A stretch of DNA of 64,000 nucleotides from Pseudomonas frederiksbergensis (GCF_003732665.1 NZ_MOBP01000001.1:415466-479465); one strand, 5' to 3'. Positions 9,080 to 18,968 are shown, numbered from the stretch's first letter. The notes: generated by a model not told the origin, from the letters alone. Translations and numbers: made by a program.

Positions 9080-10900
9080 TCAGTTACCGGCTTTCTTGGC
9101 AGCGCGGGTACGCTCGCTTTCGCCCAGGATCTTCTTACGAAGACGGATGGACTTAGGAGTGACTTCGCACAATTCGTCTTCTTGAACGAATTCCAGAGCT
9201 TGTTCCAGGGTGAAACGGATAGGCGGAACCAGAGCGATGGTTTCGTCTTTACCCGAGGCACGCATGTTGTCGAGCTTCTTGCCTTTGGTTGGGTTGACGC
9301 CCAGGTCGTTGTCGCGGCTGTTGATGCCGACGATTTGACCTTCGTACACGTCTTCGCCGTGACCCAGGAACAGTTTGCCGCGAGCTTGCAGGGTTTCCAG
9401 CGAGTAAGTCAGAGCCTTACCGGTAGCAACCGAAACCAGCACGCCGTTCTGACGGCCGGACATGTCGCCGGACTTCATCACGTCGTAACGGTCGAAGATC
9501 GAGGTCAGGATGCCTGCACCGGAGGTCAGGGTCAGGAACTCGTTACGGAAACCGATCAAGCCACGAGCCGGGATGTTGTACTCAAGGCGCACACGGCCCT
9601 TGCCATCCGGAACCATGTTGGTCAGGTCGCCTTTACGGATACCGATCTGTTCCATGATCGAACCTTGGGATTCTTCCGGCAGGTCGATGGTCACGTTTTC
9701 GTACGGTTCGTGCTTAACGCCGTCAACCATACGGATGATCACTTCCGGACGACCAACACCCATTTCGAAGCCTTCGCGACGCATGGTTTCGATCAGTACC
9801 GAAAGGTGCAGCTCACCACGGCCGGAGACTTTGAACTTGTCGGCGGTGTCGCCTTCTTCAACGCGCAGGGCAACGTTGTAGAGCAGTTCTTTGTCCAGAC
9901 GTTCCTTGATGTTACGGGACGTCACGAACTTGCCTTCTTTACCGCAGAAAGGCGAGTCGTTTACCTGGAAGGTCATGGAAACGGTTGGTTCGTCAACGGT
10001 CAGCGGCTTCATCGCTTCGACGTTCAGTGGGTCGCACAGAGTGTCGGAGATGAACAGCTGGTCGAAGCCGCTGATGCAGACGATGTCGCCGGCAGCTGCT
10101 TCTTCAACGTCGATACGGTGCAGACCGTGGTGACCCATCAGCTTCAGGATACGACCGGTACGCTTCTTGCCGTCGGCGTCGATAGCGACAACCGGAGTGT
10201 TCGGCTTGATGCGGCCACGAGCGATACGGCCAACGCCGATAACACCCAGGAAGCTGTTGTAGTCCAGTGCCGAGATTTGCATCTGGAACGGACCTTCACG
10301 GTCGACTTTCGGCGCAGGTACGTTGTCGACGATCGACTGGTACAGCGGGGTCATGTCTTCAGCCATGTCGGTGTGTTCCAGACCGGCAATGCCGTTCAGG
10401 GCCGAGGCGTAGACGACTTTGAAGTCCAGCTGTTCTTCGGTAGCACCGAGGTTGTCGAACAGGTCGAAGATCTGGTCCAGAACCCAGTCCGGACGCGCGC
10501 CTGGACGGTCAACCTTGTTGATCACCACGATTGGACGCAGGCCGGCTTCGAAAGCCTTCTTGGTCACGAAACGGGTTTGCGGCATAGGGCCGTCTTGAGC
10601 GTCAACCAGCAGCAGAACGGAGTCAACCATCGACATTACGCGTTCAACTTCGCCGCCGAAGTCGGCGTGGCCCGGGGTGTCCACGATGTTGATGTGGAAG
10701 CCGTTCCAGTTGATGGCGGTGTTTTTCGCCAGAATGGTAATACCGCGCTCTTTCTCCTGGTCGTTGGAGTCCATCACGCGCTCGTCGTTGAGCTCGTTGC
10801 GCTCCAGGGTGCCGGATTGACGCAAGAGTTTGTCTACCAGGGTGGTTTTACCATGGTCAACGTGAGCAATGATGGCGATGTTGCGTAGATTTTCGATCAC
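9080..10900 (-). CDS. typA: Ribosome-associated GTPase TypA/BipA
   Basis: A 606-residue translational GTPase. G1 is AHVDHGKTT near the N terminus, G3 is DTPGHADF, and G4 is NKVDRPGA; the EF-G-like domains and the BipA-specific C-terminal region follow ([31 protein letters not shown] end). TypA binds ribosomes and is needed for 50S assembly and growth under stress or cold. Full length compared with the E. coli protein of about 607 residues. Start ATG. Single-gene unit ending at a strong terminator. Confidence 0.97.
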   Translation of the reverse strand: MIENLRNIAIIAHVDHGKTTLVDKLLRQSGTLERNELNDERVMDSNDQEKERGITILAKNTAINWNGFHINIVDTPGHADFGGEVERVMSMVDSVLLLVDAQDGPMPQTRFVTKKAFEAGLRPIVVINKVDRPGARPDWVLDQIFDLFDNLGATEEQLDFKVVYASALNGIAGLEHTDMAEDMTPLYQSIVDNVPAPKVDREGPFQMQISALDYNSFLGVIGVGRIARGRIKPNTPVVAIDADGKKRTGRILKLMGHHGLHRIDVEEAAAGDIVCISGFDQLFISDTLCDPLNVEAMKPLTVDEPTVSMTFQVNDSPFCGKEGKFVTSRNIKERLDKELLYNVALRVEEGDTADKFKVSGRGELHLSVLIETMRREGFEMGVGRPEVIIRMVDGVKHEPYENVTIDLPEESQGSIMEQIGIRKGDLTNMVPDGKGRVRLEYNIPARGLIGFRNEFLTLTSGAGILTSIFDRYDVMKSGDMSGRQNGVLVSVATGKALTYSLETLQARGKLFLGHGEDVYEGQIVGINSRDNDLGVNPTKGKKLDNMRASGKDETIALVPPIRFTLEQALEFVQEDELCEVTPKSIRLRKKILGESERTRAAKKAGN

Positions 10901-11039
10901 TTGTGTATCTCGATCAGAGGATTCGGTGTGCTGACAAGTCTTGGCAGCGATTAACAGTAGAGTCCGGCAAAGCCGTTACAGCTTGACGGCGGCGTCGGGG
11001 GGCCGGTGACGCAGGCCACAGGCAAACAGCCCCGGGCAC

Positions 11040-12494
11040 TTAGCTCGGTCGATAAACGCGCACATTGGCATGCCCCTCACTGAGCAAATGGTGGGCATGC
11101 AGGCGACTCATCACGCCTTTGTCGCAATACAGCAGGTACTGGCGAGTAGGGTCCAGTTCCTTGAAACGAGCGTTCAATGCATAAAACGGCATCGTCTGTA
11201 CCTCAATGCCAGCCAGTTCCAGCGGCTCGTCTTCAGCGGCATCCGGGTGACGGATGTCGATGATGATCTGGCCCGCCAGAGCGTCGCTGACTTCTTCGAT
11301 CTGCAAGTCCTGGCCCAATTCGTCGATCACGCGATCGATCGGCACCAGTTTGGCGTTTTCGAGCGCACGCTCGAGGACCGCCATGTCGAACTGTTGTTCT
11401 TCGTACTCCACGCGGTTGCGCTTGGCGTGGGTCTTGGGGTTCACCGAGATGACCCCGCAATATTCCGGCATGTGCTTGGCGAAGTCGGCAGTGCCGATTT
11501 CGTTGGCCAGGTCGATGATGTCCTGCTTGTGGCTGGCGATCAGCGGGCGCAAGACCAGCTTCTCGGTCACACAGTCGATCAACGACAGGTTCGGCAACGT
11601 CTGGCTCGAAACCTGGGAGATCGCCTCACCGGTGACCAGCGCATCGATATCGAGCCGATCGGCAATCTTCGACGCAGCGCGCAACATCATACGCTTCAAA
11701 ACTACGCCCATATGACTGTTATCGACTTTCCCGAGAATTTCTCCCAGTACTTCTTCGAAAGGCACACTGACAAATAACACGCGTTGGGAGCTGCCGTACT
11801 TCTTCCAGATGAAGTGCGCGACTTCCATGACGCCCAGTTCATGGGCCCTGCCGCCCAGGTTAAAGAAGCAGAAATGGCTCATCAGGCCACGGCGCATGAT
11901 CTGGTAGGCGGCGACTGTCGAGTCAAAGCCGCCGGACATCAGTACAAGCGTCTGTTCCAGCGCTCCCAGCGGATAACCGCCGATGCTGTTGTGCTGGCTG
12001 TGGATCACATACAACCGTTGGTCGCGAATTTCGATGCGAACTTCGATTTCCGGCTCTTTCAGGGAAATCCCGGCGGCGCCGCACTGACGACGCAGCTGGC
12101 TGCCGACGTATTTCTCCACATCCATAGATGTGAAGGTGTGGTGCCCGCCGCGCTTGCAGCGCACCGAAAAGATCTTCCCGGCCAGTGCATCACCGTAGTG
12201 CTGCTTGCACTTGGCCACGATGTCGTCGAAATCACCCAACGGGTATTCATCGACCTGCAGGAAATGCGCGATGCCCGGCATGCAGCTCAGGCGCTCGGTC
12301 ATCTCCTTCAGGGCCCGGGGCTCAGTGACGCGGGTTTCCAGCTCGAGGTTGTCCCACACACCGTTCACCACCACAGCCGGGTCCAGATCGCGGAGCACGG
12401 CACGGATGTTCTTGGCCAACTGGCGGATGAAACGCATCCGTACCGGGCGGCTCTTGATGGTGATCTCGGGGAAGACTTTTACGATTAGTTTCAT
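11040..12494 (-). CDS. thiI: tRNA 4-thiouridine synthetase ThiI with rhodanese domain
   Basis: 484 residues, almost the E. coli length. Order: N-terminal ferredoxin-like and THUMP domain, then the PP-loop ([14 protein letters not shown]), and a C-terminal rhodanese domain carrying the catalytic cysteine at about Cys457 ([10 protein letters not shown]). The conserved second cysteine is in MPEYCGVIS. ThiI transfers sulfur to U8 of tRNA and, through the rhodanese domain, to the thiamine pathway carrier ThiS. The chosen start ([11 protein letters not shown]) is the family start; a longer in-frame extension of 21 residues upstream has no family match. It is divergent from glnA. Confidence 0.96.
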   Translation of the reverse strand: MKLIVKVFPEITIKSRPVRMRFIRQLAKNIRAVLRDLDPAVVVNGVWDNLELETRVTEPRALKEMTERLSCMPGIAHFLQVDEYPLGDFDDIVAKCKQHYGDALAGKIFSVRCKRGGHHTFTSMDVEKYVGSQLRRQCGAAGISLKEPEIEVRIEIRDQRLYVIHSQHNSIGGYPLGALEQTLVLMSGGFDSTVAAYQIMRRGLMSHFCFFNLGGRAHELGVMEVAHFIWKKYGSSQRVLFVSVPFEEVLGEILGKVDNSHMGVVLKRMMLRAASKIADRLDIDALVTGEAISQVSSQTLPNLSLIDCVTEKLVLRPLIASHKQDIIDLANEIGTADFAKHMPEYCGVISVNPKTHAKRNRVEYEEQQFDMAVLERALENAKLVPIDRVIDELGQDLQIEEVSDALAGQIIIDIRHPDAAEDEPLELAGIEVQTMPFYALNARFKELDPTRQYLLYCDKGVMSRLHAHHLLSEGHANVRVYRPS

Positions 12495-12710
12495 GAAAAC
12501 AGCGCGCGCTGGGCCAGCCGAAAAAGGGGGGCGCGGATTATAGCGGAAATTGCTCAAGGTTTAACCAGTTAATATGCAGAAGGTTTTCCGCGCACCAAAA
12601 CAGGTCATTTGTGGAAATAGACGCTACATTACAGGGCGCTTATTTCAGCTTTGCGACGCTTTGCACGTCTATAAGCGTGATATTGGGGCAAAAAACCCAT
12701 GGTGGGGCAC

Positions 12711-12726
12711 TGGCATGCAATTTGCT
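12711..12726 (+). promoter_or_regulatory. Sigma-54 promoter of glnA
   Basis: TGGCATGCAATTTGCT matches the -24/-12 consensus TGGCAC-N5-TTGCW with the exact spacing between GG and GC. Transcription would begin near 12737, leaving an 88-nt leader before glnA. A GCACCA half-site at about 12592-12597, some 115 bp upstream, is a possible NtrC enhancer remnant. NtrC-activated sigma-54 transcription of glnA is the established arrangement in gamma-proteobacteria. Confidence 0.88.
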
Positions 12727-12824
12727 CCCTTGTGAGGCAGGTTGCCTTGGCAGAGTATTCGCGCCGGCATCACCCACATTCTAAGGGCATCCACTACTAA
12801 GCCCGAAGCCACCCGGAGGACACT

Positions 12825-14231
12825 ATGTCGAAGTCGGTTCAACTCATCAAAGATCATGACGTCAAGTGGATTGATCTGCGCTTCACGGACACCAAAGGCA
12901 CTCAGCACCACGTGACCATGCCGGCTCGCGACGCGCTGGATGACGCTTTCTTCGAAGAAGGCAAAATGTTCGACGGTTCCTCCATTGCTGGCTGGAAAGG
13001 CATCGAAGCCTCCGACATGATCCTGATGCCGGACGACAGCACCGCTGTCCTCGACCCATTCACCGAAGAGCCGACCCTGATCCTGGTCTGCGACGTGATC
13101 GAGCCTTCGACCATGCAAGGCTACGACCGTGACCCACGTGCGATCGCCAAGCGTGCCGAGGAATACCTGAAGTCGACCGGTATCGGCGACACCGTATTTG
13201 TTGGTCCGGAGCCAGAGTTCTTCATCTTCGACCAGGTTAAGTTCAAGTCCGACATCTCCGGTTCGATGTTCAAAATCTACTCCGAACAAGGTTCGTGGAT
13301 GTCCGACCAGGACGTGGAAGGCGGCAACCGCGGCCACCGTCCAGGCGTCAAAGGTGGCTACTTCCCGGTTCCGCCGTTCGACCATGACCACGAAATCCGT
13401 ACCTCCATGTGCAACGCCATGGAAGAAATGGGCCTGACCATCGAAGTTCACCACCACGAAGTGGCAACTGCTGGCCAGAACGAAATCGGTGTGAAGTTCA
13501 ACACCCTGGTCGCCAAGGCTGACGAAGTTCAGACCCTGAAGTACTGCGTACACAACGTGGCTGATGCCTACGGCCGTACCGCGACCTTCATGCCTAAGCC
13601 TCTGTATGGCGATAACGGTTCGGGTATGCACGTTCACTTGTCCATCGCCAAAGATGGCAAGAACACCTTCGCTGGCGAAGGCTATGCCGGCCTGTCCGAC
13701 ACCGCCCTGTACTTCATCGGCGGCATCATCAAGCACGGTAAAGCACTGAACGGCTTCACCAACCCGTCGACCAACTCCTACAAGCGTCTGGTCCCAGGTT
13801 TCGAAGCACCGGTAATGCTGGCCTACTCGGCGCGTAACCGCTCCGCTTCGATCCGTATTCCTTACGTGTCCAGCCCTCGCGCTCGCCGTATCGAAGCTCG
13901 CTTCCCGGATCCGGCAGCCAACCCGTACCTGGGCTTCGCTGCACTGTTGATGGCTGGCCTGGACGGCATCCAGAACAAGATCCACCCTGGCGACGCAGCT
14001 GACAAAAACCTGTACGACCTGCCGCCTGAAGAGGCGAAAGAGATCCCACAAGTTTGCGGCAGCCTGAAAGAAGCCCTGGAAGAGCTGGACAAGGGCCGTG
14101 CGTTCCTGACCAAGGGCGGCGTGTTCTCCGACGATTTCATCGACGCTTACATCGCTCTGAAAAGCGAAGAAGAAATCAAGGTCCGCACCTTCGTACACCC
14201 ACTGGAATATGAGCTGTACTACAGCTGCTGA
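12825..14231 (+). CDS. glnA: Glutamine synthetase type I
   Basis: A 468-residue GSI-beta subunit. Visible signatures are [13 protein letters not shown] near residue 50, the [10 protein letters not shown] metal/glutamate region, the flap residue region and the adenylylation site [10 protein letters not shown] with Tyr397. The enzyme makes glutamine from glutamate, ammonia and ATP and is inactivated by AMP transfer to that tyrosine. The ATG follows a strong GGAGGA ribosome site. The upstream sigma-54 promoter and the ntrBC genes 1.6 kb downstream place it under nitrogen control. It ends at its own terminator, so ntrBC is probably expressed mainly from a separate promoter. Confidence 0.98.
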   Translation: MSKSVQLIKDHDVKWIDLRFTDTKGTQHHVTMPARDALDDAFFEEGKMFDGSSIAGWKGIEASDMILMPDDSTAVLDPFTEEPTLILVCDVIEPSTMQGYDRDPRAIAKRAEEYLKSTGIGDTVFVGPEPEFFIFDQVKFKSDISGSMFKIYSEQGSWMSDQDVEGGNRGHRPGVKGGYFPVPPFDHDHEIRTSMCNAMEEMGLTIEVHHHEVATAGQNEIGVKFNTLVAKADEVQTLKYCVHNVADAYGRTATFMPKPLYGDNGSGMHVHLSIAKDGKNTFAGEGYAGLSDTALYFIGGIIKHGKALNGFTNPSTNSYKRLVPGFEAPVMLAYSARNRSASIRIPYVSSPRARRIEARFPDPAANPYLGFAALLMAGLDGIQNKIHPGDAADKNLYDLPPEEAKEIPQVCGSLKEALEELDKGRAFLTKGGVFSDDFIDAYIALKSEEEIKVRTFVHPLEYELYYSC

Positions 14232-14264
14232 TCCGGTAGCGCCTGCGAAAGCGGCGTGACAAAA

Positions 14265-14291
14265 AGAGGCCTCCTTCGGGAGGCCTTTTTT
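14265..14291 (+). terminator. Rho-independent terminator after glnA
   Basis: Stem GAGGCCTCC/GGAGGCCT with TTCG loop followed by a run of T, 33 bp after the glnA stop. Confidence 0.92.
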
Positions 14292-14303
14292 GTGGGCAAG
14301 CAC

Positions 14304-14380
14304 AAAAGATCGCAGCCTTCGGCAGCTCCTACGTTTGAACGCGTACACCCTGTAGGAGCTGCCGAAGGCTGCGATCTTTT
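14304..14380. repeat. Inverted repeat of the GTAGGAGCTGCCGAAGGCTGCGATC family
   Basis: Two 29-bp perfectly inverted arms (14304-14332 and 14352-14380) with a 19-bp spacer. A second copy of this family is at 33090-33178. Distinct from the GTGGGAGCGGGCTTG REP family but similar in size and placement. Confidence 0.9.
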
Positions 14381-14475
14381 GATCCTGCTTTTCCATTCCA
14401 AAATGTTTACAACTTGGGCCAACCGCCGCCACTGACCTATGCTGCAACCCAACGCCTTCGCTTGCGGTCAATTTT

Positions 14476-14985
14476 ATGGGTCGTGGTTTTCTCCTGATGT
14501 TGCTGTTGATCGCCCTGCCCGCCGCAGCGCAGATCTATAAGTACACCGACGCCAATGGCAACACCGCCTACAGCAATCAACCGCCCGATGGCGTCAAGGC
14601 GCAGCCGGTGGAGTTGCCGCCGCTCAACAGTGTCGCGCCCTCGACGCCGCCCGCCCCTCCTGCCGAAGCCAACAGCCGCGAACAATCGCGCAACGCCTAC
14701 GAGGTGCTGGAACTGACCGGCCTGCCCACCACCGAAGCCCTGCGCGCCAACAACGGCACCTTCACGGTGAACGTGCTGATCAAACCGCGCCTGCAAGGGC
14801 CGCATCTGTTCCGGCTGTTGCTGGACGAGCAACCTTACGGCCAGCCGAGCAATGTGCCCATTCTGCAACTGGTGAACATTGATCGCGGCGAACACAGCCT
14901 CGCGGTTCAGGTGATCAACGGGGAAAGTGTCGTCCAGCAAAGCCCCAGCGTGACCTTCAACGTGCAACGGGTGCATACGCCTTGA
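14476..14985 (+). CDS. DUF4124 domain exported protein (first of pair)
   Basis: 169 residues with a signal peptide (GFLLMLLLIALPAAAQ), then a DUF4124 motif (IYKYTDANGNTAYSNQPP), a proline-rich linker and a beta-sandwich-like C-terminal half (FTVNVLIKPRLQ..HLFRLLLDEQPYG..HSLAVQVING). DUF4124 domains occur at the N terminus of many proteobacterial periplasmic proteins; function unknown. It overlaps the next gene by four bases and resembles it over most of its length, so the two look like an old tandem duplication lying between glnA and ntrB. Confidence 0.85.
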   Translation: MGRGFLLMLLLIALPAAAQIYKYTDANGNTAYSNQPPDGVKAQPVELPPLNSVAPSTPPAPPAEANSREQSRNAYEVLELTGLPTTEALRANNGTFTVNVLIKPRLQGPHLFRLLLDEQPYGQPSNVPILQLVNIDRGEHSLAVQVINGESVVQQSPSVTFNVQRVHTP

Positions 14986-15608
14986 GCCGCTGGCTGATCG
15001 GCGCAGTGCTGTTGCTCGGCAGCCTGACGGCGTTGGCTGACGTCTATACCTACGTCGATGCCCAGGGCAATCGGGTCTTCACCGATCAACCGCGCCCAGG
15101 CAATGCCAAGCGCGTACCGCTGGCCACCAGCAATCGCATGTCGGCCAACCCGACCAAAGCCGCGCCGGTGATCGCCGCGCAAAAAGCCGAAGAAAAGCCG
15201 TTGTTCCACTACGACATGCTGCGGGTGCTGGTGCCGGAACCGGACGCGACAATCCGCAGCAGCGCCGGCGAGGTGATCGTCAGCGTTACCAGCGAACCCG
15301 GCCTGCAACCGGGGCATCGCTACCGTTTGTTACTCGACGGCCAGCCCACCGCCGAGCCGGGCCTCAGTCCGGTGTTCGCCTTGAGCAATCTCGACCGTGG
15401 CAGCCATAACCTGTCGGTGGAAATCCTCGATGAGCAGGGTCGCACCGTCGAACGCACGGCCAATCAGCCGTTCCACATGCTGCGCATCTCGTTGGCGCAG
15501 AAGCGCCAGGTCAAGCCCTGCACCCTCACCGACTACGGCCAACGGCCGGAATGTCCGCTCAAAGACAAACCTCCCGAAGAAAAAAACCCCTTCTTCAAGT
15601 TCTTCTGA
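14982..15608 (+). CDS. DUF4124 domain exported protein (second of pair)
   Basis: 208 residues: signal peptide ending near LTALAD, DUF4124 motif VYTYVDAQGNRVFTDQPRPG, a linker, then a domain parallel to the preceding protein (HRYRLLLDGQPTAEPG, LDRGSHNLSVEILDEQG). The C-terminal tail is longer and contains two cysteines (KPCTLTDYGQRPECPL) that could pair in the periplasm. The start is a TTG overlapping the previous stop (TTGA), which suggests coupling. Function unknown. Nothing in the sequence ties it to nitrogen metabolism beyond location. Confidence 0.83.
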   Translation: MSRWLIGAVLLLGSLTALADVYTYVDAQGNRVFTDQPRPGNAKRVPLATSNRMSANPTKAAPVIAAQKAEEKPLFHYDMLRVLVPEPDATIRSSAGEVIVSVTSEPGLQPGHRYRLLLDGQPTAEPGLSPVFALSNLDRGSHNLSVEILDEQGRTVERTANQPFHMLRISLAQKRQVKPCTLTDYGQRPECPLKDKPPEEKNPFFKFF

Positions 15609-15625
15609 CGCCGTTCAGGTTTGCG

Positions 15626-15653
15626 CACTATATTGGTGCAAACGCTTGCACCG
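15626..15653 (+). promoter_or_regulatory. NtrC operator upstream of ntrB
   Basis: GCACTATATTGGTGC (15626-15640) fits the NtrC palindrome GCACYA-N3-TGGTGC exactly. It overlaps a second palindrome GGTGCAAACGCTTGCACC (15636-15653). A possible sigma-70 -10 element (TATATT, 15630-15635) lies inside the first site, so bound NtrC would block it. This resembles the NtrC-repressed glnL promoter of enterics. The distance to the ntrB start is about 190 bp. Confidence 0.75.
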
Positions 15654-15839
15654 TACCCACATCGAAACCCATTTTGGTTCGAAAGTACCCGCGAAAGCTG
15701 GCAGAACGCCACGCGATCGAGCGCTAAACGCCCGTTTCAGGCCTTAAACGCTTCTTTTCGGAGCTTTGGTTTGGTTTTTGCATTTTCCCCGCATCAGCGC
15801 TCAGTTCGTGGGCGCGCCCCTGCTCCAAAAGAGGTCCGG

Positions 15840-16925
15840 ATGACCATTAGCGACGCACTGCATCGACTATTACTCGACAACCTGACCACAGCCACCATCC
15901 TGCTCGATGCCGAATTGCGCCTCGAGTACATGAACCCGGCGGCGGAGATGCTGCTGGCCATCAGCGGCCAGCGCAGCCATGGGCAATTCATCAGTGAGTT
16001 GTTCACCGAATCCACCGAAGCGCTGAATTCCCTGCGCCAAGCGGTTGAACAGGCGCACCCGTTCACCAAGCGCGAAGCGATGCTCACCGCCCTCACCGGC
16101 CAGACCCTGACTGTTGATTACGCGGTCACGCCGATCCTGAGCAATGGCGACACCCTGCTGCTGCTGGAAGTCCATCCCCGTGATCGCTTGCTGCGGATCA
16201 CCAAGGAAGAGGCGCAGTTGTCGAAGCAGGAAACCAGCAAGATGCTGGTGCGCGGCCTCGCTCACGAAATCAAGAACCCACTGGGCGGGATTCGCGGCGC
16301 CGCACAATTGCTCGCCCGGGAGCTGCCGGAAGAAAGCCTGCGCGACTACACCAACGTGATCATCGAAGAAGCCGACCGCCTGCGAAACCTCGTGGACCGC
16401 ATGCTCGGCTCGAACAAGCTGCCGTCCCTGGCCATGTGCAACATCCACGAAGTGCTGGAGCGGGTCAGTCAGTTGGTCGAGGCCGAAAGCCAGGGTTGCA
16501 TCACCTTGGTGCGCGACTACGACCCAAGCATTCCTGACGTCCTGATCGATCGCGAACAGATGATCCAGGCCGTGCTCAATATCGTGCGCAACGCGATGCA
16601 AGCCATCAGCAGCCAGAACGAGCTGCGCCTGGGCCGCATCAGCCTGCGCACCCGCGCCATGCGCCAGTTCACCATCGGCCACGTGCGCCATCGCCTGGTA
16701 ACCAAGATCGAGATCATCGACAACGGCCCGGGCATCCCTGCGGATTTGCAGGAAACCATTTTCTTTCCCATGGTCAGCGGCCGCCCGGACGGTACAGGGC
16801 TGGGCCTGGCCATTACCCAGAACATCATCAGCCAGCACCAGGGCCTGATCGAGTGTGACAGCCACCCAGGCCACACCACGTTCTCGATCTTTCTGCCACT
16901 GGAACAAGGAGCCACATCGACATGA
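15840..16925 (+). CDS. ntrB: Nitrogen regulation sensor kinase NtrB
   Basis: 361 residues: N-terminal PAS domain (TTATILLDAELRLEYMNPAAEML), HisKA dimerisation helix with the phosphorylated histidine at about His142 (RGLAHEIKNPLGG), and a HATPase domain with the N box, DNGPGIP and GTGLGLAI. NtrB phosphorylates NtrC under nitrogen limitation and, with PII protein GlnB, dephosphorylates it under excess. It is soluble, with no membrane spans. The ATG after AGAGGTCCGG is chosen because it matches the family start; an in-frame extension of 73 residues runs back through the NtrC operator and is not coding. It overlaps ntrC by ATGA. Confidence 0.96.
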   Translation: MTISDALHRLLLDNLTTATILLDAELRLEYMNPAAEMLLAISGQRSHGQFISELFTESTEALNSLRQAVEQAHPFTKREAMLTALTGQTLTVDYAVTPILSNGDTLLLLEVHPRDRLLRITKEEAQLSKQETSKMLVRGLAHEIKNPLGGIRGAAQLLARELPEESLRDYTNVIIEEADRLRNLVDRMLGSNKLPSLAMCNIHEVLERVSQLVEAESQGCITLVRDYDPSIPDVLIDREQMIQAVLNIVRNAMQAISSQNELRLGRISLRTRAMRQFTIGHVRHRLVTKIEIIDNGPGIPADLQETIFFPMVSGRPDGTGLGLAITQNIISQHQGLIECDSHPGHTTFSIFLPLEQGATST

Positions 16926-18358
16926 GCCGTAGTGAAACCGTGTGGATCGTCGATGACGACCGTTCTATCCGTTGGGTCCTGGAAAAGGCCCTGCAGCAAG
17001 AAGGCATGACCACGCAAAGCTTCGACAGCGCCGATGGCGTGATGAGCCGCCTGGCGCGCCAGCAGCCGGACGTGATCATCTCCGACATCCGCATGCCGGG
17101 GGCCAGTGGCCTGGACCTCTTGGCGCGGATTCGCGAACAACACCCACGGCTGCCGGTCATCATCATGACCGCCCACTCCGACCTCGACAGCGCGGTCGCC
17201 TCGTATCAGGGCGGCGCGTTCGAATACCTGCCAAAACCCTTTGATGTCGACGAAGCAGTGTCCCTGGTCAAACGCGCCAATCAGCACGCCCAGGAACAAC
17301 AAGGCCTGGAAGTCCCGGTCGCGCTGACCCGCACCCCGGAAATCATCGGTGAAGCGCCGGCGATGCAGGAAGTGTTTCGCGCCATCGGGCGCTTGAGCCA
17401 CTCCAACATCACCGTGCTGATCAACGGCGAATCCGGCACCGGTAAAGAATTGGTGGCCCACGCCCTGCACCGCCACAGCCCACGGGCGGCGTCGCCGTTC
17501 ATTGCGCTGAACATGGCGGCAATCCCCAAAGACCTGATGGAATCCGAGCTGTTCGGCCATGAGAAAGGCGCGTTCACTGGCGCGGCCAATTTGCGTCGCG
17601 GGCGTTTCGAGCAGGCGGACGGCGGCACGTTGTTCCTCGATGAAATCGGCGACATGCCGGCGGACACCCAGACCCGTTTGCTGCGGGTGCTGGCGGACGG
17701 CGAGTTTTACCGCGTCGGCGGTCATACGCCGGTTAAGGTCGATGTGCGCATCATCGCCGCGACCCACCAGAACCTGGAAACCCTGGTCCACGCCGGGAAA
17801 TTCCGTGAAGACTTGTTCCACCGCCTCAATGTGATCCGCATTCACATCCCACGCCTGTCGGACCGTCGCGAAGACATCCCGACCCTGGCCAAGCACTTCC
17901 TCAGCCGCGCCGCGCAAGAACTGGCGGTGGAGCCGAAGCTGCTGAAAAGCGAAACCGAGGAATACCTGAAGAACCTGCCGTGGGGCGGCAACGTTCGTCA
18001 GTTGGAAAACACCTGCCGCTGGATCACGGTGATGGCTTCGGGTCGCGAAGTGCACATCAGCGACCTGCCGCCGGAACTGCTGAACCTGCCGCAGGATTCG
18101 GCGCCGGTGACCAATTGGGAGCAAGCGCTGCGCCAGTGGGCTGATCAGGCGCTGGCTCGCGGCCAGTCGAGCCTGCTCGACAGCGCCGTACCGGCGTTCG
18201 AGCGAATCATGATCGAAACCGCCCTCAAACACACCGCCGGCCGCCGCCGCGATGCCGCAGTTTTGCTGGGATGGGGGCGTAATACCCTGACGCGCAAGAT
18301 CAAGGAACTGGGGATGAAGGTCGATGGTGGGGATGATGATGAGGTGGAAGAGGGTTAA
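16922..18358 (+). CDS. ntrC: Nitrogen regulation response regulator NtrC
   Basis: 478 residues. The receiver domain has the acidic pocket DDD at 11-13 and phospho-acceptor Asp55 (SDIRMPG). The sigma-54 AAA+ domain has Walker A GESGTGKE and the sigma-54 contact loop GAFTGA. The Fis-type helix-turn-helix (RRRDAAVLLGWGRNTLTRKI) is at the C terminus. It activates sigma-54 promoters such as those of glnA and nrsZ in this window and probably represses its own operon through the operator at 15626. Start ATG overlaps the ntrB stop (ATGA). Confidence 0.97.
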   Translation: MSRSETVWIVDDDRSIRWVLEKALQQEGMTTQSFDSADGVMSRLARQQPDVIISDIRMPGASGLDLLARIREQHPRLPVIIMTAHSDLDSAVASYQGGAFEYLPKPFDVDEAVSLVKRANQHAQEQQGLEVPVALTRTPEIIGEAPAMQEVFRAIGRLSHSNITVLINGESGTGKELVAHALHRHSPRAASPFIALNMAAIPKDLMESELFGHEKGAFTGAANLRRGRFEQADGGTLFLDEIGDMPADTQTRLLRVLADGEFYRVGGHTPVKVDVRIIAATHQNLETLVHAGKFREDLFHRLNVIRIHIPRLSDRREDIPTLAKHFLSRAAQELAVEPKLLKSETEEYLKNLPWGGNVRQLENTCRWITVMASGREVHISDLPPELLNLPQDSAPVTNWEQALRQWADQALARGQSSLLDSAVPAFERIMIETALKHTAGRRRDAAVLLGWGRNTLTRKIKELGMKVDGGDDDEVEEG

Positions 18359-18392
18359 ACAGCCTTCAAATCTTCGCCATTAGATAGATCCA

Positions 18393-18540
18393 TTCGCGGG
18401 CAAGCCTCGCTCCTACAGGGTTTGCGCCATTTCAAAATCGGCGCATCACCTGTAGGAGCGAGGCTTGCCCGCGAAGGGGCCGGCACATCCAACATCATTT
18501 CTGCCTGACCCACCGCATTCGCGAGCAGGCTCGCTCCCAC
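18393..18540. repeat. REP inverted pair plus a third single REP
   Basis: An inverted pair of the TAGGAGCGAGGCTTGCCCGCGAA variant (18393-18475) followed by a single diverged copy (18518-18540, TTCGCGAGCAGGCTCGCTC). They lie between ntrC and the nrsZ promoter. A direct double GCACCG motif just after them (TGCACCGCCGCAATGCACC, 18556-18574), about 150 bp before the sigma-54 promoter, is a candidate NtrC enhancer. Confidence 0.85.
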
Positions 18541-18650
18541 CTTTCCAGAGCTTCGTGCACCGCCGCAATGCACCGTGAACCGCAATCGCGCACAGCAACT
18601 GATCGCAAATCCCGCTTTCCTTCGCAATAAAACCTACTCTACAAAAACGG

Positions 18651-18674
18651 CAAAGCCCCGAATAACGGGGCTTT
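18651..18674. terminator. Hairpin terminator downstream of ntrC
   Basis: AAAGCCCCG/CGGGGCTTT stem with a short AATAA loop. The T run is only three bases on the plus strand, so termination strength is uncertain. It would separate ntrBC transcription from the nrsZ unit. Confidence 0.6.
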
Positions 18675-18715
18675 CAGCGCATCCACACGCCTTTTTGTTT
18701 CAACTTATTAAAACC

Positions 18716-18731
18716 TGGCACGCCCCCTGCA
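18716..18731 (+). promoter_or_regulatory. Sigma-54 promoter of nrsZ
   Basis: TGGCACGCCCCCTGCA has a perfect TGGCAC -24 element and a CTGCA -12 element at exact spacing. Expected start of transcription about 18742. Confidence 0.88.
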
Positions 18732-18741
18732 ATAGTCCATT

Positions 18742-18968
18742 CAGTGATTCAGTTCACTACCCGGTTTCGGGGACCTTGGTACAGGCAGGCCGGGGATTCC
18801 CCTCTTTACATCGGGCTCACACCGCACTGGCGACGAGCCCACCCCGTTTTGGGGCCCTTGATACAGGCAGGTCAGGGGTTCCTTCTTTACACCGGGACTT
18901 GCACGCAATGCGCGAGTCCTTGCCGTTTTGGGAACCTTGGTACAGGCAGGCCGGGGATTCCCTCTTTT
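18742..18968 (+). ncRNA. nrsZ: NrsZ nitrogen-regulated small RNA, three-module form
   Basis: About 227 nt from the predicted sigma-54 start to a T run (18963-18968). It contains three imperfect tandem units with a period of about 80 bp; the CCTTGGTACAGGCAGG core begins at 18774, 18856 (as CCTTGATACAGGCAGG) and 18935. Each unit begins with a hairpin closing on GGGGA/TCCCC-type arms; units 1 and 2 then carry a second hairpin whose arms differ but stay paired (GGGCTC/GAGCCC in unit 1, GGACT/AGTCC in unit 2). The third first-type hairpin plus T run is the terminator. In P. aeruginosa, NrsZ is an NtrC/sigma-54-dependent sRNA encoded just downstream of ntrC, of similar length and processed; location, promoter and size agree. 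Targets here are unknown. Confidence 0.85.

Noticed and set aside
9182..10888. 568-codon open frame antisense to typA
   Set aside because: Same reason: entirely inside typA with no independent signals.
12669..14471. 600-codon open frame antisense to glnA
   Set aside because: It mirrors glnA codon positions, has no ribosome site or domain, and crosses the glnA promoter and terminator; a shadow of high-GC third-position bias.
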